This document shows positions 55,102-61,626 of a stretch of 64,000 nucleotides of DNA, one piece after another (the first letter of the stretch is position 1; the number at the start of each line of letters is the position of its first letter). The DNA comes from an uncultured Pseudomonadales bacterium. Its GTDB lineage: Bacteria > Pseudomonadota > Gammaproteobacteria > Pseudomonadales > Porticoccaceae. The position numbers and the translations under genes were made by a program. Location: the NCBI GenBank assembly GCA_943846685.1, contig OX044363.1:124001-188000 (forward strand). Direction: 5' to 3'. The notes under the pieces are model-generated. The model was not told the origin of the DNA, did not search any database, and saw only the letters and a program-made list of their open reading frames with translations.

Positions 55102-55722
55102 ATGAACACATTTAAAAAAACCCTGTTAGCGACTGCAGCTGCTTCAACTATGGCTATGGGTATAGCACCTGCAGCTGTTGCTGATGTTGCCGCTTCTGCT
55201 TCTATCTCTTCAACGTACCTATGGCGTGGATACGATCTGGGTTCAGGTACTCCAGCATTGGCTGCAGATTTAGTCTACAGCGAAGGTGGTTTCTACGGCG
55301 GTCTGTGGCTTTCGTCAGGTGATGAAGCCAATGGTACCGAATACGATTTCTTCCTGGGTTACGGCGGATCAGTTGGTGATTTCTCTTACGATATCAGTTA
55401 TGCAACTTATGTATATCCGACTGGTACTAGCAGCATTGACAAGCCTGGCGAACTGGCTGAGTACATCTATTCTGTTGGTTACGGCCCAGTTAGCTTAACT
55501 GTTTTTGACGACGTTGATACTGATTACACCTACACAGCTGTCGGTTACGATATTGCTGACTTCTCTCTGATGTACGGTGCTCACAAAGACGGTCAAGAGA
55601 ACTTCGACGTTACTTACTCTTACAGCGACTCTATGTCCTTCACTTACAGTGTTCCTTTTGGGGTTGACGGTGATGTAGAAGCTGAACCAACTTTCGTTGC
55701 ATCTTACTCTCTACCATTTTAA
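55102..55722 (+). CDS. TorF family putative porin
   Basis: Outer-membrane beta-barrel protein, 206 aa. Signal peptide at 1-27 (ending APAAVA), then a mature part of alternating aromatic strands, SISSTYLWRGYDLGSGTPAL being the family opening, closing with FVASYSLPF whose terminal Phe is the barrel-assembly signal. ATG 55102 is preferred over an upstream frame from 55054, with GAGG upstream. A clear terminator follows at 55843. Its place after the urea sensor pair suggests it admits urea or a small amide. Confidence 0.8.
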   Translation: MNTFKKTLLATAAASTMAMGIAPAAVADVAASASISSTYLWRGYDLGSGTPALAADLVYSEGGFYGGLWLSSGDEANGTEYDFFLGYGGSVGDFSYDISYATYVYPTGTSSIDKPGELAEYIYSVGYGPVSLTVFDDVDTDYTYTAVGYDIADFSLMYGAHKDGQENFDVTYSYSDSMSFTYSVPFGVDGDVEAEPTFVASYSLPF

Positions 55723-55842
55723 TTAATGGTATAGGTGGGTCCAGAGGTCTCAGTTTCCTCCCAAGAGCTGAGACCAAAAGATTCGCCTAAAGTATGAAAT
55801 GGTTAGTTTTTAAAATGTGATTGTATGTTTTTCTAGTAACAC

Positions 55843-55893
55843 TAAAAGACCCTTTTAACTGTTTAGCAAATACAGTTATCAGGGTCTTTTTTT
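55843..55893 (+). terminator. Rho-independent terminator after the porin
   Basis: AAAGACCCT pairs with AGGGTCTTT, with an inner AACTGT/ACAGTT stem, followed by a T run. The structure is long but ends in a clear T tract on the plus strand. Confidence 0.8.
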
Positions 55894-56013
55894 ATGCTCA
55901 TAAAAATATCTAAATAAGCCGCAACCTATTACCAGCCTCTCGGCATAAATGCCAACTGCATAGCTAACAAACCTGTTTTCGATATGCCCTAGCAGCCATT
56001 AATACTGGCATAA

Positions 56014-56049
56014 AAAAACAGCTGCACTAACTAAAGGGCAGCTGTTTTT
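56014..56049. terminator. Bidirectional terminator for GH17 (minus strand)
   Basis: AAAAACAGCTGC at 56014 pairs with GCAGCTGTTTTT at 56038-56049, giving T runs on both strands. On the minus strand it lies 33 bp after the GH17 stop. Confidence 0.8.
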
Positions 56050-56081
56050 CTGGTACTGGATTAGGTTAAAAACTTAATCCC

Positions 56082-57917
56082 TTAGTCTTGAGTGTAATAA
56101 ATATTCTTAATATAGATTTTCTTATCTGCATCACGAGTAGTACTCAGTATTGATAGAACACTGCCGACATCACTCAGGTTGCCACCATTGTGTAATTGAC
56201 TCATAGGAATCCTGTAATCAATCCATCGGCTACCCAGCTTTCTGGATGTATTTGGACCAAAGTTAACAAAGTTATTAACCTGATTATTATCTGCCCAGCG
56301 ACCGCTCTGATAGCCAATCTGGAAAGAGACTTTGGAATCACCACGAATAGTAAGGTTCAGATGACCCGACTTATACTTCGACAGGTTCTCACCCTTTTTC
56401 GCCTGAATTTCAAATCCAGCACCCCAACCCCACTGCGCACCTTCTCGAGTGAGAATTGAAACAACACCTTTGGGTGACATCTCAATACCGACAGTTCCCT
56501 CCCAGGGACTCAACTTGATTGGCGCACTTGGGTAGGTCATATCATTGCTGGCAGTAGGCTTCATTTTTCTGTGAGCAATTACATAGGTCCCCACTTTAAC
56601 CGGCTTACCGGTCTTAAGTGCTTCATTAACCGTGGTGATTTTGCGAACTGGCATGGTGCTCTTAAACGGAGGGTTTAGCACATCGTTTAACAGTGCAGCT
56701 TCGTCGCCACCGTAGCTTTTAACCAGAGGCTTGCCACCGCGAGTCAGACCGTCAAAACGTCCTTCATCAAATAGTTCCCAGAGGGCGTACTTGGCTTCGT
56801 TGTTGAGTCTGACAAAACCAAAGTGGTTTTCTGAACCACCCGGGTTGCTGGCGTGTTTCCACTGCTCATCAAAACCTTCAAAGTAAAACAGCGAGATACC
56901 AGCGGCATCGGTCCATTCACGCATAAACTTGTAAAACAGCGCGCCTTTATATTCATCGGCCGCTTTTGAACCGCCGGCACCGTAGGAGATATTATCCATA
57001 GAGGCCCAACCGGTTTCACCGATATGAATAGGCTTTTTAACACCGATGCTATCGAGGTAATCGACAACGCCCTGATACTGCGACTGTGCATATTCTACAG
57101 CGCGCATCATGGTACCGGCCATCATCTCTGGTCGTGACAGATTTTCTTCATGGGGAAGAACGCCCCAGTAATCCTGGTTGTAGTAGGAGTCGTGGAAAGG
57201 ATAGGTATGCGCCGAAACAAAATCGACCGCCTTAACCAGCTTTTCCAAATCTTTAGTGTGGTACTGCTTGCCCTTACCACCCCAGGATTCATAGTTATCT
57301 GAACTGGTGATCCACACATCTCGGGATAGACGCTTTTTCTTTTTCAGCGCCTGTAGGTGGTTAACCCACTTGAGGATGGTCTTTGGGAAAACAAAGTAGC
57401 TGGTCGCCCACTGCACCATTGCTTCGTTACCGACGGCAATCGCTTTAACAATATCCGGGTACTGATTAGCCAGCTCTACTGCTCTGTTAATTTCAGCGGT
57501 GTTGTTTTTAACGTTACCCTGAGTATGGTCAACGTTATCGCCCCAGGAACCCTTGGCTTCAACCCAGGCACCGAGCATCACATACATTTCAAAATCCGCA
57601 TCTTCCTTCTTTAGCCCGTCGATTGCTTCAAGCAGCCGCTCGGCCATCAGGTATTGCGAGGTATTGTAAGTACGCAGTACTTTTACACCCATAGCAGAGA
57701 GTATTTTCATATCCTCAGCCAGTTCGTCAACGCTTGGCTGATCATCTCTAGAGATACCGCGATAGCCGCCATAGGACATCGCTGGATAGTTTGGGTTGCC
57801 AAATATTTCGGCCGCCGATGGTCCGTTATTCGCATCGGACTTGCTTAGTGCAGAGCCACTGGCGAACAGAAAACCAATAGAAAGAATAAGTACAAAAAAC
57901 TTTGGGAATTTAATCAC
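56082..57917 (-). CDS. GH17 beta-1,3-glucanase with C-terminal carbohydrate-binding-like domain
   Basis: Exported laminarin-degrading enzyme, 611 aa. Signal peptide at 1-25. The GH17 barrel spans about 45-370: YGGYRGISRD, LRTYNTSQYL, acid/base E165 in AVGNEAMVQW, VSAHTYPFHD and nucleophile E301 in HIGETGWAS. From about 440 to the end (TYPSAPIKLSPWEGTVGIEM to the IYIKNIYYTQD finish) is a beta-sandwich-like domain resembling a carbohydrate-binding module. It is divergent from a cytoplasmic glycosidase and lies in a glucan locus with a GPH symporter and a probable GH149 enzyme. Endo or exo mode cannot be told. Confidence 0.85.
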   Translation of the reverse strand: MIKFPKFFVLILSIGFLFASGSALSKSDANNGPSAAEIFGNPNYPAMSYGGYRGISRDDQPSVDELAEDMKILSAMGVKVLRTYNTSQYLMAERLLEAIDGLKKEDADFEMYVMLGAWVEAKGSWGDNVDHTQGNVKNNTAEINRAVELANQYPDIVKAIAVGNEAMVQWATSYFVFPKTILKWVNHLQALKKKKRLSRDVWITSSDNYESWGGKGKQYHTKDLEKLVKAVDFVSAHTYPFHDSYYNQDYWGVLPHEENLSRPEMMAGTMMRAVEYAQSQYQGVVDYLDSIGVKKPIHIGETGWASMDNISYGAGGSKAADEYKGALFYKFMREWTDAAGISLFYFEGFDEQWKHASNPGGSENHFGFVRLNNEAKYALWELFDEGRFDGLTRGGKPLVKSYGGDEAALLNDVLNPPFKSTMPVRKITTVNEALKTGKPVKVGTYVIAHRKMKPTASNDMTYPSAPIKLSPWEGTVGIEMSPKGVVSILTREGAQWGWGAGFEIQAKKGENLSKYKSGHLNLTIRGDSKVSFQIGYQSGRWADNNQVNNFVNFGPNTSRKLGSRWIDYRIPMSQLHNGGNLSDVGSVLSILSTTRDADKKIYIKNIYYTQD

Positions 57918-58134
57918 AGTTATAAATAACCTTATTTTGGTGAAAAATTTTATAGTTATAGACTGTGATTATATGGCTCGCCCTTACTTTTTTCAAAGTG
58001 ATCGTTGAATTCTAGCGACTGATTTAGCTAATAAATTTTTAACCGATGCCTTATTTGAACAATGAACAGGGTTATCGGCTTGTTCTCACTGGGTGAAAAA
58101 TCCATAATCCCCAGCTCTCAAAAGGAACCCACCC

Positions 58135-59406
58135 ATGAATCCCCGTAAAGTCGAGCTTATTAAACAAGCGCAAAACTACCAGTTAACTGTTGACGGCAAA
58201 CCGTTCTATATTAAAGGCGCCGGACTTGATCTTGGCATTGATAATATAAAGTCTCTTGCCAGCCATGGGGGCAATGCGTTTCGCACCTGGCGTGTGGAAA
58301 ATGGCGAGCAGTCAGCACTTGAGATACTCGATGAAGCACACCAGCATGGCCTAATGGTCTGTATGGGTTTGGAAGTTGCCCGTGAACGCCATGGCTTTGA
58401 CTACGATGACAAAAAGGCGGTCACCGAACAGTTGGAACAGATTAAGCAGGATATATTAGCGCTTAAAAATCATCCCGCGCTGTTGATGTGGGGTATTGGC
58501 AATGAACTCAATCTTCGCCATACCAATCCAAAAGTCTGGGATGCGGTCAATGATCTATCGAAGATGATTCATCAGGTCGACCCCAATCACCCGACCACTA
58601 CCATGCTCGCCGGTGCTGAACCGAAAGATATTGTGTTGGTAGCTAAACGCTGCACGGATGTCGATCTGCTGTCATTTCAGGTCTACGGTGAGATCGATCA
58701 GCTGCCGCGCTTTCTGGCGGAAAGTAAATTTAAGGGCGCTTACACAGTCTCGGAATGGGGCGCTACCGGTCATTGGGAGTCACCTCTTACCGATTGGAAG
58801 CGACCAGTCGAGGCTAACAGCAGTGACAAAGCTTTGTCCTATAAAGAACGCTATATCAACTATATCGCCGCAGATACGGCTCAATGTATTGGCTCTTTTG
58901 TATTTTTGTGGGGACAAAAACAGGAGCGTACGCCTACCTGGTATGGGGTGTTTCTGGAAAATGGTCTGCCCATGGGTGCAGCTCAGGTTATGCAACAAGT
59001 ATGGACTGGCGAGTCGGTTAAACATTTGGCACCGGTGGTTTCTGCACTGACTATTGAGGGTTTAAGCGCTGCTGATAGCGTTCACCTTAAACAGGATAAG
59101 TTTTACAGCGCTGAGGTCTCTGTTGATAAGCAGACTGACCAAGCACTAAGTTACCGCTGGGAGATTATGCGTGAGGTCGATAAGGATGTGGAGAGTGATG
59201 GTGGTGATTTTGAGCCTACGCCCGAGATAGTCTGGCATCAGTCGGATGCACAGACTTCTAACAAGATTCAGTTTAAGGCGCCAGAGGCTGGAGAGTATCG
59301 GCTCTATGCCTATGTCGAAGATAAGCAAGACGGTGCCGCTACCGCGAATATTCCGATTTTGGTGGAATCATTGATGGCGACCAAAGCCAGCCAACTCAAA
59401 AGTTAA
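58135..59406 (+). CDS. Cytoplasmic GH2-type TIM-barrel glycoside hydrolase
   Basis: A 423-aa protein without signal peptide. Residues 10-300 match the GH2/clan GH-A barrel: FYIKGAGLDLG, HGGNAFRTWRV, acid/base E124 in WGIGNELN and nucleophile E207 in TVSEWGATGHWE. The C-terminal 110 residues (SALTIEGLSAADSVHL onward) form an Ig-like beta-domain. AAGGAA precedes ATG 58135. The jelly-roll domains of a full GH2 are missing, so family GH2 is uncertain and a GH158- or GH5-like beta-glucanase is possible. It probably splits imported laminarioligosaccharides. Confidence 0.72.
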   Translation: MNPRKVELIKQAQNYQLTVDGKPFYIKGAGLDLGIDNIKSLASHGGNAFRTWRVENGEQSALEILDEAHQHGLMVCMGLEVARERHGFDYDDKKAVTEQLEQIKQDILALKNHPALLMWGIGNELNLRHTNPKVWDAVNDLSKMIHQVDPNHPTTTMLAGAEPKDIVLVAKRCTDVDLLSFQVYGEIDQLPRFLAESKFKGAYTVSEWGATGHWESPLTDWKRPVEANSSDKALSYKERYINYIAADTAQCIGSFVFLWGQKQERTPTWYGVFLENGLPMGAAQVMQQVWTGESVKHLAPVVSALTIEGLSAADSVHLKQDKFYSAEVSVDKQTDQALSYRWEIMREVDKDVESDGGDFEPTPEIVWHQSDAQTSNKIQFKAPEAGEYRLYAYVEDKQDGAATANIPILVESLMATKASQLKS

Positions 59407-59553
59407 GACTCGGCGCGCTTTATACTGGCATACTAGCGCATAGAATTCGGTGGACACTCCATTCATCGACCAAATGCACTAGCTTCATCGCAAACTGGTA
59501 TGTTTGGACTACTGATCCTGTTATGTTTTTTGGATCTTTTATCAAAGGAAATC

Positions 59554-59612
59554 TGGGCCTGTCACTTTTCGCCCAAAGACCTCTGAGGAGTACCCGGCTA
59601 GGGGGCTGGGTA
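59554..59612 (+). promoter_or_regulatory. Structured leader of the GPH symporter gene
   Basis: TGGGC (59554) pairs with GCCCA (59571-59575), and TACCCGGC (59591) pairs with GCTGGGTA (59605-59612) around a TAGGGG loop; the second stem is 8 bp with one G-U. They lie in the 245-bp leader before the symporter. I do not recognise a known riboswitch class. Confidence 0.4.
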
Positions 59613-59651
59613 AGATGTTAAAACTAATAATAACTGCGGAAAAAACAAATT

Positions 59652-61088
59652 ATGGCTACTAATAATTTACAAGATGCCACGCTAAACAAAATTCCATTCA
59701 ATCAGAAAGTCGCCTTCGGTTTTGGCATGCTCGCCAACCAAATGTTCCCTGCCGCGCTGGGTATCTTTATGGTTATCTTGGTTCAGAGCCTGGGCATGAG
59801 TCCTGTTCTCTGGGGTCTGATTTTCTTTATCCCTAAACTGGTTGATGCGATCACTGACCCGCTGATGGGCTTTATCTCTGACCGCACTGTATCGCGCTGG
59901 GGCAAACGTCGCCCATACGTGTTTATCGGTGCGATTATCTCGGGACTGTCGTACATGATGATGTGGCAGCTTTCCGCAGAAAACACCGAGATGTATAACT
60001 TCTGGTACTTCCTAGGCTGGTCGTGCATCTTCTTTATCGGTATGACTGTTTTCAGCGTTCCCTATGTTGCTATGGGTTACGAGATGAGCAGTGACTTCCA
60101 TGAACGTACACGCCTGATGGCTGTATCTCAGTGGATCGGTCAGTGGGCTTGGGTGATCGCGCCGTGGTTCTGGGTTGTGCTCTACGATCCCGATTGGTTT
60201 GCAACGGCGACTGAGGGTGCAAGATACCTGTCTATCTGGGTCGGCGGCGTGTGTATGATTCTGGCACTGGTTCCTGCTTTCTTCTGTACTTACACCAATA
60301 CTGAGGCCTCGGATCAACAGCAGGCTACTGAACAGAAGACTTTTAAAGAGACGATGGGTGAATTTGTTCAGGGTATTGTGATTACTCTGCGTAATAAGCC
60401 TTTCCAGAAAATCTGTCTGGCGACGTTCCTGATCTTTAATGCCTTTAATATGGTGGCGGGCTTCTCTTGGTTTATTATCGTTTACTACATGAACGGCGGT
60501 GATCCTGGACAGGCTTGGTGGTGGCCTACTCTGTTTGGCTGCATTTCTGCACTCTGCACCTGCTTTTTGGTTATTCCTATTGTTAACTGGTTTTCGCAGA
60601 AGTTCGGTAAGAGATCTGCTTTCCTTTACTCGCAGTCAATTTCAGTTCTTGGCTACTGCATGTTCTGGTGGAGTTTCACTCCAGAGAATCCATTGTTGAT
60701 GTTTGTTCCGATTCCTCTTTACGCGTTTGGTATTGGCGGTCTGTTCACTATCATGATGTCGATGACTGCGGATATCTGCGATATGGATGAGTTGGAGACT
60801 GGACAGCGTCGTGAGGGTACTTTTGGTGCGATCTACTGGTGGATGATTAAGTTTGGTTTGGCTTTTGCTGGTCTGGCGAGTGGTTTGATTCTAAGCTTTA
60901 TCGGCTTTGATAATTCTGTGGCTGCCCAGTCTGAGGAGACTCTGACTCAGTTACGTTTTGCGTTTATCGGTATTCCGATTGCTGGAACACTGACGGCGAT
61001 CTTTGTTATGCGTAACTATGATCTGGATGAGAAGAAAGCGACTGAGATTCGCGATGAGTTGAATCTTCGTGCTGAGGCCGCTAGCTGA
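59652..61088 (+). CDS. GPH-family glycoside/sugar:cation symporter
   Basis: MFS-fold importer, 478 aa, about 12 helices. GPH signatures are FIPKLVDAITDPLMGFISDRT near residue 57 and GKRRPYVFIGAI near 88, with MTADICDMDELETGQRREGTF near the C-terminus, all typical of MelB-like sodium/proton:glycoside symporters. It is likely to bring glucose oligomers from laminarin into the cell for the neighbouring cytoplasmic enzymes. A terminator follows its stop by 20 bp. Confidence 0.88.
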   Translation: MATNNLQDATLNKIPFNQKVAFGFGMLANQMFPAALGIFMVILVQSLGMSPVLWGLIFFIPKLVDAITDPLMGFISDRTVSRWGKRRPYVFIGAIISGLSYMMMWQLSAENTEMYNFWYFLGWSCIFFIGMTVFSVPYVAMGYEMSSDFHERTRLMAVSQWIGQWAWVIAPWFWVVLYDPDWFATATEGARYLSIWVGGVCMILALVPAFFCTYTNTEASDQQQATEQKTFKETMGEFVQGIVITLRNKPFQKICLATFLIFNAFNMVAGFSWFIIVYYMNGGDPGQAWWWPTLFGCISALCTCFLVIPIVNWFSQKFGKRSAFLYSQSISVLGYCMFWWSFTPENPLLMFVPIPLYAFGIGGLFTIMMSMTADICDMDELETGQRREGTFGAIYWWMIKFGLAFAGLASGLILSFIGFDNSVAAQSEETLTQLRFAFIGIPIAGTLTAIFVMRNYDLDEKKATEIRDELNLRAEAAS

Positions 61089-61108
61089 TTAAAAGCCTCA
61101 AGAAAATT

Positions 61109-61141
61109 AAAGGCTCTGTCTTATGACGGGGCCTTTTTTTT
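61109..61141 (+). terminator. Rho-independent terminator after the GPH symporter
   Basis: AAAGGCTCTGTC-TTAT-GACGGGGCCTTT with two T-G wobbles in the stem, followed by a run of T. Confidence 0.85.
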
Positions 61142-61188
61142 TGGCTTAATTATAAAGGAGCACTGTTTTTAGATCGTAGCGGCCAGAA

Positions 61189-61282
61189 TTGGGTAGGGCT
61201 TTCCCCGACTCGCCGTGAACCCATCCCTGGGGGCTCGAGTGCGGCATCCATGCCGCACACGGTCTGGGAAAGCCCTACCCAA
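61189..61282. repeat. Large inverted repeat 1 with nested hairpins
   Basis: Perfect 17-bp arms TTGGGTAGGGCTTTCCC (61189-61205) and GGGAAAGCCCTACCCAA (61266-61282). Inside is a perfect 9-bp hairpin, GTGCGGCAT-CC-ATGCCGCAC (61239-61258), and a weaker CCCATCCCTGGG. It is far richer in G and C than its surroundings. Confidence 0.88.
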
Positions 61283-61378
61283 CCCTGACCTTCAGCTGCA
61301 AATACGGCCTACTTCTCTATTCTTTTTTTCTTCATTTCATAATTCTTTTAGAACACTGAAGGTAAGCTTTAAGGGCGG

Positions 61379-61526
61379 AACCGAGGGAGGCCTTTCGGGA
61401 CCGTGCGCCGTCGGGAACGGCGTACGAACGCCCATGGACGATATACAGGGATGTATGAGTGTCGCGTTAGGAAGGATGCCGGTAGCGACCGGGTTTACAG
61501 TGAGTCCCGAAAGGCCTCCCTCGGTT
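61379..61526. repeat. Large inverted repeat 2 with nested hairpins
   Basis: Perfect 22-bp arms at 61379-61400 and 61505-61526 (left arm begins AACCGAGGGAGGCCTTT), with GGGCGG/CCGCCC just outside. Inside are CGCCGT/ACGGCG around 61407-61422 and ATACA-GGGA-TGTAT near 61442-61455. The design matches repeat 1 but the sequence does not, so they are two elements of one type. Confidence 0.88.
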
Positions 61527-61576
61527 GCGTCCGCCCCCTACATCCAAACAATGCACCCCTATAAAATCAAGCCAAA

Positions 61577-61604
61577 AAAAAGGCGCTCAAATGAGCGCCT
61601 TTTT
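61577..61604. terminator. Bidirectional terminator facing the GH149-like gene
   Basis: AAAAGGCGCTCA-AA-TGAGCGCCTTTT; T runs on both strands. On the minus strand it lies 23 bp after the stop of the large enzyme. Confidence 0.88.
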
Positions 61605-61626
61605 AAATCAAACCACCTAAGACCGA

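Larger units (their letters stand above)
55723..56081. other. Convergent gap with three hairpins
   Basis: Between the porin (plus) and the GH17 gene (minus). It holds GGTCTCAG/CTGAGACC at 55750-55779 without a T tract, the porin terminator at 55843-55893 and a bidirectional hairpin at 56014-56049. No gene is supported. Confidence 0.6.
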
